Part shown: positions 1-6,537 of the stretch, piece by piece
Layout: each line of letters starts with the position of its first letter
Position numbering within the stretch: position 1 is the stretch's first letter
Assembly: GCA_964398215.1 (NCBI GenBank)
Contig: CAYNNP010000303.1
Coordinates: 1 to 6,639, forward strand
Direction: 5' to 3'
DNA: 6,639 nucleotides
DNA from: CAYNNP01 sp964398215
GTDB lineage: Bacteria > Planctomycetota > Planctomycetia > Pirellulales > Pirellulaceae
Notes under the pieces: generated by a model
The model's database searches: none
What the model was told of the DNA's origin: nothing
Seen by the model: the letters and a program-made list of their open reading frames with translations, nothing else
Made by a program: the position numbers and the translations under genes

Positions 1-1
1 C

Positions 2-289
2 ACCAACCAGCCTTGGAAAAAAGCTGTGTTTAGCCAGTTTCTGCGAGACGGAATTTGGATTGCTCCGGACAAGATTCCGTACATGGGGCGATGCGTTCGC
101 ACAAAACGATACCGATATGTCGAATGGACAACGAAGGATTCAACACAGATCGTCGCCCGAGAACTCTACGATCTAAAAAACGACCCACTTGAGAACGAGA
201 ACATTGCCAAAGATCAGAATCAGGCCGAGACGCTTGCCAAGCTTGCATCAATCTTAAAGCAAGGGTGGAAGCAAGCCCTGCCGCAATAG
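2..289 (+). CDS. Sulfatase, iduronate-2-sulfatase-like, C-terminal fragment (5' end outside window)
   Basis: This is the last 95 codons of a sulfatase. The frame is open from base 2 and stops with TAG at 287-289. It begins TNQPWKKAVFSQF and contains an R-C-V-R-T-x-R-Y-R-Y-V-E-W segment, then ELYDLKNDPLENENIA. These are the C-terminal hallmarks of alkaline-phosphatase-fold sulfatases (a strand with 'RT.RYRY.EW', then 'ELYDL..DP.E..N.A'). The QPWKKA-FSQ wording is closest to planctomycete iduronate-2-sulfatase-type enzymes. Such enzymes hydrolyse sulfate esters, usually on sulfated polysaccharides, and are normally exported. The catalytic formylglycine site (C/S-x-P-x-R) and metal ligands would lie upstream, outside the window, so activity cannot be judged. 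An internal GTG at 26 is not the real start, because similarity extends before it. The substrate cannot be told from this fragment. Confidence 0.85.
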   Translation, partial: TNQPWKKAVFSQFLRDGIWIAPDKIPYMGRCVRTKRYRYVEWTTKDSTQIVARELYDLKNDPLENENIAKDQNQAETLAKLASILKQGWKQALPQ

Positions 290-337
290 CGTGCGACCGC
301 AGGACCAATCCAGTTTGCACCCCCACGCACATCAAAG

Positions 338-473
338 AGGCTGTGAGTTTTTTGTTTTGTGAGCGGCACGGCGATAGCCGCCGTTTTTGTGGCGTTCGAT
401 TTCTGCGCAAATTGGCCGGCGGCTAGCGCCTTGTCCTCCACCAGAAAAGGTATTTCCCAAAAAATCACAGCCT
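338..473. repeat. Nested palindromic element (MITE- or REP-like)
   Basis: The outer arms are AGGCTGTGAGTTTTTT (338-353) and the inverted copy AAAAAATCACAGCCT (459-473). They are identical apart from one extra G at 347. The inner arms are 359-383 and 417-441, matching at 19 of 25 positions, with core GGCGATAGCCGCCG (370-383) against the inverse of CGGCGGCTAGCGCC (417-430). A 33-base loop (384-416) lies between. Two nested inverted repeats over 136 bp with no reading frame of note are what a non-autonomous mobile element or a large REP/BIME-like repeat looks like. No target-site duplication is evident at 338/473. That it is dispersed in the genome is my inference; only one copy is in the window. 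Confidence 0.6.
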
Positions 474-601
474 CGGAGGCCGACACAATTCTGTTCGCTA
501 AACCAAGGAACATCATGGTGATGCATCAAGAATCTTAGGCTCAATTTCCGTTAAGCAATGTTTTGCGGTTTCCCGAAAGTCTTGACGATTTGTCGATTAA
601 G

Positions 602-677
602 TCGTTTGACCGGTAGCCAGGCGCACGCGATCATCTAAGCCGGCACACGCGTGCGCCTACGGCTACCGGTTAAACGA
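602..677. repeat. Large imperfect palindrome, REP-like
   Basis: The left arm is 602-629 and the right arm 648-677, with an 18-base loop (630-647). On the left it reads TCGTTTGACCGGTAGCC, then AGGCGCACGCG. The inverse of the right arm is the same except for A instead of G in TTTGACC and two added bases (GT) after GTAGCC. That gives 27 of 28 paired positions plus a 2-base bulge. As RNA it would fold into a long stable hairpin. It lacks a trailing T run, so it is not a standard intrinsic terminator. The sequence differs from the 338-473 element, so the spacer holds two unrelated palindrome types. Confidence 0.65.
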
Positions 678-688
678 AAGCGTCTGCG

Positions 689-702
689 GTCTTGCGCAAG
701 AC
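689..702. repeat. Perfect 14-bp palindrome
   Basis: GTCTTGCGCAAGAC reads the same on both strands. CGTCT at 681-685 can also pair with AGACG at 699-703 as an alternative hairpin. It sits 200 bp before the sigma start and 11 bp after the large palindrome. It could be a dimeric-regulator operator or part of the neighbouring repeat. Nothing in the sequence decides between these. Confidence 0.35.
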
Positions 703-902
703 GGAGAACAAGCGGGATTGCAGAATGTTACTTGCTGTTTGGTTCCTGCCCAATTACGTTATCTAAAGCACACACAGAGGGGTCTCTTTCCCCTTCGGCA
801 CGCATCATCATTCCTCGCAACGCAACCTTGGTCGTGCGGGTTTCCAATGTCATCTTTGAATATTTCTCTGTCATACATCTCGGATTCGGACGCCTCTGAC
901 CA

Positions 903-1526
903 ATGCATAAAAAGGTAGAGCAGAACGAAGCCCAAGCACGGCAACTTTTAGCCGAGTCAGCTGAAGTTCCGCTGCCGCATTCCAAAGATGATTCTATGTT
1001 TTGGCACCAGCTTCGCGTGTTCTTGCTAGGAGTTGCTGATCGGGAACTGGGAGTAGAATTTGGTGGCAAGTTAGATGCTTCGGACATCGCGCAAAAGTCG
1101 ATGCTGGAAGTTCAGTCCAGCTTGGACGACTTTCGCGGGAAGACCAATGCCGAATTTCGAGCTTGGTTGACGCGGATCGTCGAACGCAATGTGATTGATG
1201 TCGGACGTCACTATCGGCAAACTCAATGTCGCGACATTTCTCGCGAGTTGAGAATCGATGATCAGCAACGGATTGCGGGTAACAGTTCAACTGCAAGTAG
1301 CATTATGATTCGAAACGAATCGGATGCCGACTTGGTAGCTGCAATTGCAAAGTTATCAGAGCGGCGTCGGCGCGTTTTGGAACTTCGACACCGTGACAGC
1401 ATCACCTATGCAGAGATTGGAAACGAAATGGGATTGAGCAAAGAGGCAGCCAGAAAACTGTACTCCCGCGCGATCAAAGAACTGCGAGGCTTGTTGAAAG
1501 TTGAAGAAACAGAGGAAAATCGATAG
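903..1526 (+). CDS. ECF-type RNA polymerase sigma factor (planctomycete kinase-associated type)
   Basis: This 207-residue protein directs RNA polymerase to a specific promoter set. Sigma region 2 spans about residues 33-107, with DASDIAQKSMLEV at 58-70 (region 2.2) and an F-R-A-W-L-T-R-I-V-x-R-N stretch at 85-96. A variable linker (108-140) follows, then sigma region 4 at about 143-198. This includes LSERRRRVLELRHRD and a helix-turn-helix at 168-192 (TYAEIGNEMGLS, then A-R-K-L-Y-S-R-A-I-K-E-L). There is no region 3 or 1.1, as expected for ECF. The wording resembles the Planctomycetaceae-specific sigma-70 families from memory; I have not checked a profile. A stop at 897-899 precedes the ATG in frame, so 903 is the earliest ATG; no good Shine-Dalgarno is visible. 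Region 2.2 is odd: Ser60 and Lys65 replace the usual Glu residues of DAEDLVQE. No anti-sigma gene is adjacent. The kinase gene overlaps the 3' end, so the kinase is the likely partner. Confidence 0.9.
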   Translation: MHKKVEQNEAQARQLLAESAEVPLPHSKDDSMFWHQLRVFLLGVADRELGVEFGGKLDASDIAQKSMLEVQSSLDDFRGKTNAEFRAWLTRIVERNVIDVGRHYRQTQCRDISRELRIDDQQRIAGNSSTASSIMIRNESDADLVAAIAKLSERRRRVLELRHRDSITYAEIGNEMGLSKEAARKLYSRAIKELRGLLKVEETEENR

Positions 1527-3750
1527 TCAGCTTGGCCAAGATGCGGTCGAAAATGACTTGGATGATGTAGAGCTGGCGCAGCGATTAGATAAGTTCTGGG
1601 CACAGCCCAAGCCAATTTCTGCAAGCTCCCAGCACAACGCGTTTGTGTCACATTTTATTGGAACAACGGTTGGCGGTTATCGAATTGAACGCATGATTGG
1701 AGCCGGTTCATTTGGACTTATATTCAAGGCGCATGACGAAAGATTGGGGCGTTCGGCCGCTCTAAAAATTCCTCGCCATGAAGTGCTCGCCGATCATGAG
1801 CGATTGCTGAGATTTCAGGTTGAAGCGGTTTCATCAGCAAGCTTGGATCATCCTGGAATCGTTCCAGTGTTCAACGCGGACCTTGAATCGGATCCGCCAT
1901 ACATTGCTTCTGCTTTCTGTCCGGGGCCAAATTTACAACAGTGGATCGAGGAATATGGCATCCCTGAAAAGGCTGACGATGCTGCCAAGTTGTTACTGCA
2001 AATCGCGTTCGCGGTCCAGCATGCTCATGAACACGGTGTTCTGCATCGAGACTTGAAACCCAGCAACGTCATGCTGAGCGCGTCTTTGGAAGATGACGAA
2101 CAGGCACTCTCTGAATACACGGCGAGGCTGACAGATTTTGGGCTAGCCCAGTTGATGGAAGTCGACCTTCTGCAAACCAAGTCGAGTTTGGTTTTGGGCA
2201 CGCCGCAGTACATGGCTCCCGAACAAGCTGAATGTCGATACGAAGAAGTCGGTCCCGCAACGGATGTGTTTTCCCTTGGCACGATCCTTTACGAACTGCT
2301 GACCGGAAAAACACCGTTTCAAGCCAGCAACTACAGTTCGCTGCTGCTTCGATTGCGAGAAGGTTCTCCTGATCCGATCTCTGATCATCGTGTCGACGTA
2401 CCTTCTGACTTGGAAGTCATTTGCAAAACTTGTCTGCATCAGAATCCAGATTCTCGCTATCCAACCGCGGCTGCTTTGGCTGAAGACTTATCACGCTACC
2501 TGGCGTGTGAACCAATCCATGCACGCACTCCGAATGTGTTGCAAAGGTTGAAGCAATGGAGTCTTCGCCCGTCTCGGATGAGCGATTTTTGTGTGACATT
2601 CATGTTGATTTCGCTTTTCCGATTGTCCTTTTCTGCACTGGGGCTGATTGCGGTCAATGCAAGTGATGCCGTGAATCCAACGTTTCACGAAAACATCGAT
2701 GTGATTTTGTTTCTCTTGTTGGTCACATCTCCACTCGACATCTGCCTTATGTTTTTTGCCTACCGCAACCAAAAAGGCAAGCTCTCGCAATTCACTTACT
2801 TTGGTGTTTTAGCCATCATCTGCGCGATCGGCATTGCGATGCTTGGCATCGCCGCGGATTTCATTGATGCACCATCATGGTATAACCGCATGCCGGCTGC
2901 GAAGCTGATGGTTTTTCTTTTGATTGGAATGCTGTTTGGTCTTCAGTCGGCCTGTTGGTACTTCAGTGATTGGAGCCGTCTTCAAAAGCGAGGACAAAGT
3001 TATCCGACGAAACCAACGAAGCTGGCGATTTTACTAGGCACCATAGTTTTGTTTGGCTGTTTAACGATTGGTAAGGCTTATATCCCAAATGCAACCAAGC
3101 TAGCGGGCTCAGCTCATTCTATTTTGCTGGACGGGAAAGATGACTATGTGCAAGTGGAGTCCGCTAGTTTTACTGATGGTGATCAGTTCACCCTGGAAGC
3201 TTGGGTTGAATTCGCAGGGAATCGAGACGGGACGGTGCTGAATTACCCGCCCATCGTGGTCATATTGCAGCCCGATGGCGACCGTGCATTTGTAAAGGTG
3301 ACTCTGATGAACAAGGACGAGTCGATGATACTAATCAATTCCGTAGACTCGATTCCATTGAACCAATGGTCTCATATTGCTGTCACTTACAATGGTGCCG
3401 CTGTGAAACTATTCATCGATGGCAAGCGTTCGGACACAACCGTCCGCGAGCTCTCGGTAGACAATGAGCTTGGACCCAGAATCGACATGCCGTCAAAGAT
3501 TACACTGACCGCAGTTTACGGCGTAGCATCGGTGAATGTCGGTATCACAAACGAATTTATGCGCACACCATTTCACGGCCGGATTGGTGAAGTACGAGTT
3601 TCGAATAACTCGCGATATGTCGATCACTTCCAGCCAAGTAATGACTTGGTCAAAGATTCAACCACCAAGTTTTTGCTCAAGTTTGAAGATGGTGGGCGCG
3701 AGATTTCAGTAGATAATTCACAGCCCTACCACGTACAGCTTTATCGGTAA
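1501..3750 (+). CDS. Transmembrane Ser/Thr protein kinase with C-terminal LamG-like domain
   Basis: The product has 749 residues. The kinase domain covers about 60-335 and all key residues are present: glycine loop GAGSFG (67-72), Lys89 in AALKI, probable helix-C Glu108, HRDLKPSN (182-189) with catalytic Asp184, DFG (212-214), GTPQYMAPEQ (233-242), Asp255 in DVFSLG, and Arg319. It should therefore be active. Five hydrophobic helices follow, near 363-386, 399-421, 431-454, 465-487 and 506-525. Residues about 537-749 form a LamG/concanavalin A-like sandwich: SILLDGKDDYVQV, FTLEAWVEF, LNQWSHIAVTYNG, VKLFIDGK and GRIGEVRVS. Five helices put the kinase inside and the LamG domain outside. The start is uncertain. 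TTG at 1501 follows an in-frame stop at 1495-1497, and no ATG or GTG occurs before the kinase fold; TTG at 1558 is an alternative. The 26-base overlap with the sigma gene suggests one transcript and coupled translation. The natural substrate is probably the sigma factor (inference). Confidence 0.9.
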   Translation: MKKQRKIDSQLGQDAVENDLDDVELAQRLDKFWAQPKPISASSQHNAFVSHFIGTTVGGYRIERMIGAGSFGLIFKAHDERLGRSAALKIPRHEVLADHERLLRFQVEAVSSASLDHPGIVPVFNADLESDPPYIASAFCPGPNLQQWIEEYGIPEKADDAAKLLLQIAFAVQHAHEHGVLHRDLKPSNVMLSASLEDDEQALSEYTARLTDFGLAQLMEVDLLQTKSSLVLGTPQYMAPEQAECRYEEVGPATDVFSLGTILYELLTGKTPFQASNYSSLLLRLREGSPDPISDHRVDVPSDLEVICKTCLHQNPDSRYPTAAALAEDLSRYLACEPIHARTPNVLQRLKQWSLRPSRMSDFCVTFMLISLFRLSFSALGLIAVNASDAVNPTFHENIDVILFLLLVTSPLDICLMFFAYRNQKGKLSQFTYFGVLAIICAIGIAMLGIAADFIDAPSWYNRMPAAKLMVFLLIGMLFGLQSACWYFSDWSRLQKRGQSYPTKPTKLAILLGTIVLFGCLTIGKAYIPNATKLAGSAHSILLDGKDDYVQVESASFTDGDQFTLEAWVEFAGNRDGTVLNYPPIVVILQPDGDRAFVKVTLMNKDESMILINSVDSIPLNQWSHIAVTYNGAAVKLFIDGKRSDTTVRELSVDNELGPRIDMPSKITLTAVYGVASVNVGITNEFMRTPFHGRIGEVRVSNNSRYVDHFQPSNDLVKDSTTKFLLKFEDGGREISVDNSQPYHVQLYR

Positions 3751-3758
3751 CAACTCAG

Positions 3759-5105
3759 TTACGGCTGCGTGACTTGGTTTGAATCTGTATCACTCTTTCC
3801 AATTCGGTACAAGAATTCTTGTCGCTTTCCAGCGGATCCTGTGCCAATGCGGATGAAAATATCGTTGCCGGCAACCGTTGGAGTAGCATACGCGTCGTCG
3901 CCTAGTTGATTGCGCGCCGTGCTTTTAAAGCCGTCCGCAGTCGCTTGAAAGACGATGCAGCTTCCGTTGTCTGACATCGCCAAAATTTGGTCACGCACCA
4001 ATATCGGTGATGCACTGAAGTTGCCTCCCAGACGCTTCTTCCAAGCTTCTTCACCCGTCGCGGCTTGCCAACAATACGCAACTCCAGCGTCCGTGATCCC
4101 GTACAAATGGTCGCCCACCAAGAGCATCGATGGCTCGTATATCTTTTTACCGTTGCTCCATGTTTGGGTTGCCGATCCCTCGCATGTAACGCCAATCGTT
4201 TGCTTATTGGGATAACCACCGCTTCCAAACACCATCGTTTCGTTGAAAACGGCCGTTCCGCATGTTGCTTGGGCAATCGCTGGCAGTGACCAAAATTCTT
4301 TGCCAGTCATTGGGTCGTAACCAGCCAATTTGTCATTCCCGCTGATCAATAGCTGATGCTTGCCGTCGACCTTACCGACAATCGGTGACGAATAGCTGCT
4401 GGCATTCCCACGAGACTTGCGCCATACGATATCGCCTGTATTGCGATTCAATCCAGCAAGGTATCCACCACCCTGATTGTCCGCAGCAATGATGACAAGC
4501 GGACCGAAAATCGTTGGCGATGGCGCGTAACCAAAATTCGATGCAAATGCACCGACTTTCATGGTCCATGCCAATTCGCCATCAACGGACACAGCAACAA
4601 CATGGATCGAGTCGTGATTCAAGAACGCACCAAACACTAGCTTTCCATCGCAAGCCAGTGTGCCGTTGGCATGAGTACTCTTGGCGTGCATTTTGCTGGT
4701 CAATTCGCCTTTGCCAACCTGCTTTGACCACAGCTGTTTTCCAGTCGCACGATCAAATGCCAAAATCGATTGCGTTTGCGATCCTTTGTCGGACGTGGCT
4801 AAAAAGACTTGCGAGCCCACAACAATCGGCGAGCCATGACCGCGGCCTGGCACGGGCGATTTCCAAACCACGTTTTCCGATTCACTCCACACCAACGGCG
4901 CGTCAGAGTCCGGCACAATGTTGTTGCCGTTAGGGCCTCGCCACATTGGCCAGTCCGTTTTTGCAAAAGATGCTGGTTCGACGTCCGACAAGCCTGCCGA
5001 TGTTGAAGCAGCATCAATTTCCACGACCTTGGTTCGTGGAGAACATCCAGCCAGAGCTAGGAGCGCGAACGATAAAAAGCACCAACGCATTGTGAATCCA
5101 GTCAT
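3759..5105 (-). CDS. PQQ-like beta-propeller lipoprotein
   Basis: This 448-residue protein starts with a lipoprotein signal: hydrophobic FLSFALLALAG, then Cys21 in a LALAGC lipobox. Ser follows the Cys, so a transport-avoidance Asp is absent. It is expected on the periplasmic or outer-membrane side. The mature part begins with DWPMWRGPNGNN (51-62), a common opening of planctomycete PQQ-propeller proteins. Propeller repeats of the 'A.D..TG...W' type follow: AFDRATGKQLWSKQVG (116-131), VDGELAWTMKVG (174-185), LNRNTGDIVWRK (219-230), YDPMTGKEFWS (263-273) and WQAATGEEAWKKRLGG (346-361). Seven or eight blades fit the length. The fold resembles BamB and the quinoprotein dehydrogenases. I see no dehydrogenase catalytic set, so a scaffold or binding role is likelier than an enzyme. 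Met6 (start at 5090) is an alternative start; neither has a strong ribosome site. It is convergent with the kinase and divergent from the redoxin gene. Confidence 0.85.
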   Translation of the reverse strand: MTGFTMRWCFLSFALLALAGCSPRTKVVEIDAASTSAGLSDVEPASFAKTDWPMWRGPNGNNIVPDSDAPLVWSESENVVWKSPVPGRGHGSPIVVGSQVFLATSDKGSQTQSILAFDRATGKQLWSKQVGKGELTSKMHAKSTHANGTLACDGKLVFGAFLNHDSIHVVAVSVDGELAWTMKVGAFASNFGYAPSPTIFGPLVIIAADNQGGGYLAGLNRNTGDIVWRKSRGNASSYSSPIVGKVDGKHQLLISGNDKLAGYDPMTGKEFWSLPAIAQATCGTAVFNETMVFGSGGYPNKQTIGVTCEGSATQTWSNGKKIYEPSMLLVGDHLYGITDAGVAYCWQAATGEEAWKKRLGGNFSASPILVRDQILAMSDNGSCIVFQATADGFKSTARNQLGDDAYATPTVAGNDIFIRIGTGSAGKRQEFLYRIGKSDTDSNQVTQP

Positions 5106-5188
5106 TAAGTAAGTGGCCAGTTGTTAGCGGGACCTCAGAATTTGCATGAAATCAAATCCATCGGGTATCGATTCCGATTCAAGATTCA

Positions 5189-5217
5189 ATCAGGTTACCC
5201 GCTCATACATCAGGTTA
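5189..5217. repeat. Pair of 9-bp direct repeats ATCAGGTTA
   Basis: ATCAGGTTA occurs at 5189-5197 and again at 5209-5217, exactly 20 bp apart, close to two helical turns. The second copy overlaps the TATAAT box and the first lies near the -35 position. Just upstream, GATTC occurs three times (5170, 5176, 5183). The same-face spacing suits a regulator bound to two sites. No known regulator is recognised. Confidence 0.4.
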
Positions 5218-5221
5218 TAAT
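5193..5221 (+). promoter_or_regulatory. Candidate promoter of the redoxin gene (-10 TATAAT)
   Basis: TATAAT at 5216-5221 is a perfect housekeeping -10 box. The hexamer 17 bp upstream, GGTTAC (5193-5198), is a poor match to TTGACA, so this promoter would be weak or need an activator. Transcription would start near 5228 and leave a leader of about 20 bases before the ATG at 5251. It lies in the divergent region between the lipoprotein and redoxin genes. I found no comparable box for the - strand gene. Confidence 0.4.
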
Positions 5222-5250
5222 CTTCATTCCCCAACTATGGTGATTTGAAG

Positions 5251-6537
5251 ATGTTGCGATCGATTATTTTGTCCGCATTGCCAGTCTTTTGTCTGGCCTC
5301 AACGGCGATTGCCCAAGTCCAGTGGCAGGCTCGCCTGCTGATTCCCAAAACCGAAAAGAGCATTGTTTTCTGTTTGGAGTTTGGTTTGCCTGACACTGAT
5401 GGCGGGTTGCCGTCATGCGTCGTTGTAAATGGGACGGAACGAATCTCTGTTTCCAAGGTTCAGTTGGTCGATGGAAAGCTGGCGATCAATTTTCCGCATT
5501 ATGATTCTGTGATTCAGACGGAGTTGAACAAAGATTCCGTCAGCATGCTTGCCACGCCTTCAGCTAACACAGACGCAGTCATCAAGGGTACTTTTACAAA
5601 ACGGCGTGGGCAGGGCGAATGGGTAAAAATGAAATTTGTGGCCACGCAAAAGGGTCCACAGGAGTATGCCGATCCATCAAAATGGCTTGGTCGTTGGCGG
5701 GTGAGTTTTGATTCCAGCGAGGACCCAGCCGTTGGTGTTTTTCGCCGTGGGCCAACGCCTAAATCAGTGGTGGGCACATTCCTAACGACAACGGGCGACT
5801 ACCGTTTTTTAGTTGGTGGAGTTGAGGCGGGAAAACTGAATCTATGTTGTTTTGATGGTGCTCATGCCTTCCGTTTCGAGGCTAGTTTGGACAAAGGCGA
5901 TCAGCTGACCGGTGATTTTTGGTCATCCAATACGTGGCATGAAACTTGGACCGCAGTTCGAGACCCCACAGCGGCACTCCCGGATGCGTTTGCGGAAACC
6001 AAGCTCGTGTCCGAACAGTCCATTGGCGATTTGGCGTATCCAGACTTGGAAGGGAAACTGACCAAACTGAGCGATCCACGGTTCGCGGGAAAGGCGAGGA
6101 TCATTTACGTGTTTGGAAGCTGGTGCCCGAATTGCCACGATGCGGCGGCCTACTTTAAAGAATTGGAATCGAAATACGGTAAGCGTGGATTATCGATTCT
6201 CGGATTAGCATTCGAGTTGACGGGTGATCACTCACGAGATGCAAAACAGGTCAAGAAATATTTGGACCGCCATCAGGCGACTTATCCGGTCTTGATCGCG
6301 GGACTTGCCGACAAATCAAAAGCCAGCGATTCGTTTCCAGTTTTAGACCGCGTTCGATCGTATCCAACAACGATCTTTTTGGATCAATTCGGCACGGTTC
6401 GTGGGATCCACACTGGGTTCACTGGCCCTGCCACCGGGGACGAATATCAAAAACTAAAAACGCGATTCGAAACGCTGATCGAAAAGATTTTGGATTCAGG
6501 AACGGTCCCATCCAAAAGCGATTCCAGGTCACCGTAG
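5251..6537 (+). CDS. Secreted TlpA/ResA-like thioredoxin-fold protein with N-terminal beta domain
   Basis: From the ATG at 5251 the product has 428 residues. An in-frame TTG at 5245 would add Met-Lys and a second positive charge; both starts are plausible and neither has a strong ribosome site. Residue numbers below count from the TTG. A signal peptide covers 1-23 with hydrophobic IILSALPVFCLAST and an AIA-Q cleavage site after Ala23. Residues 24-240 are a beta-rich region ending in GDYRFLVGGVEAG, FDGAHAFRFEA, and GDFWSSNTWHETWTAVRD. This arrangement precedes the thioredoxin domain in many planctomycete and Bacteroidetes redoxins; its function is unknown to me. The thioredoxin fold runs about 255-415, with active site WCPNC (Cys294, Cys297), the cis-Pro loop SYPTTIFLD (Pro374), and the family ending GIHTGFTGPATGDEY. 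It probably reduces or exchanges disulfides outside the cytoplasm, for example in cytochrome c or secreted-protein maturation (family inference). The gene is divergent from the propeller lipoprotein. Confidence 0.88.
   Translation: MLRSIILSALPVFCLASTAIAQVQWQARLLIPKTEKSIVFCLEFGLPDTDGGLPSCVVVNGTERISVSKVQLVDGKLAINFPHYDSVIQTELNKDSVSMLATPSANTDAVIKGTFTKRRGQGEWVKMKFVATQKGPQEYADPSKWLGRWRVSFDSSEDPAVGVFRRGPTPKSVVGTFLTTTGDYRFLVGGVEAGKLNLCCFDGAHAFRFEASLDKGDQLTGDFWSSNTWHETWTAVRDPTAALPDAFAETKLVSEQSIGDLAYPDLEGKLTKLSDPRFAGKARIIYVFGSWCPNCHDAAAYFKELESKYGKRGLSILGLAFELTGDHSRDAKQVKKYLDRHQATYPVLIAGLADKSKASDSFPVLDRVRSYPTTIFLDQFGTVRGIHTGFTGPATGDEYQKLKTRFETLIEKILDSGTVPSKSDSRSP

Larger units (their letters stand above)
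290..902. other. 613-bp intergenic region with palindromic repeats, no credible gene
   Basis: No open frame here has a recognisable product. The short frames on both strands run across the palindromes and resemble no family I know. The stretch holds the nested palindrome at 338-473, the large palindrome at 602-677 and the 14-bp palindrome at 689-702. Smaller symmetries are CATCA-TGG-TGATG at 511-523 and AGGGG/CCCCT around a 7-base loop at 778-794. The promoter of the sigma gene should lie between about 703 and 902, but I found no convincing -35/-10 pair and no clear ECF-type -35 (GGAAC) there. No classic terminator (GC-rich hairpin plus T run) follows the sulfatase. The T-rich run at 348-358 belongs to the arm of the first palindrome. 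Confidence 0.7.

Noticed and set aside
348..358. T-rich run after the sulfatase as an intrinsic terminator
   Set aside because: No GC-rich hairpin directly precedes it; the run is part of the outer arm of the palindromic element.
839..880. Promoter for the sigma gene in the TTGGTC or TTGAAT stretches
   Set aside because: No properly spaced -10 box better than three of six matches could be found, so no promoter is called.
651..918. Short + strand frames of 82 and 66 codons before the sigma gene
   Set aside because: One starts inside the palindrome arm, and neither has a ribosome site or any family-like motif. They are chance frames.
3747..3762. Small hairpin GTAAC/GTTAC spanning both stop codons of the convergent kinase and lipoprotein genes
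   Set aside because: Only five base pairs and no T run on either strand, so it is not supported as a bidirectional terminator; the symmetry comes largely from the two facing stop codons.
4514..4933. 139-codon + strand frame opposite the propeller lipoprotein gene
   Set aside because: It lies wholly within the well-supported lipoprotein gene on the other strand and has no recognisable domain; it is an antisense shadow frame.
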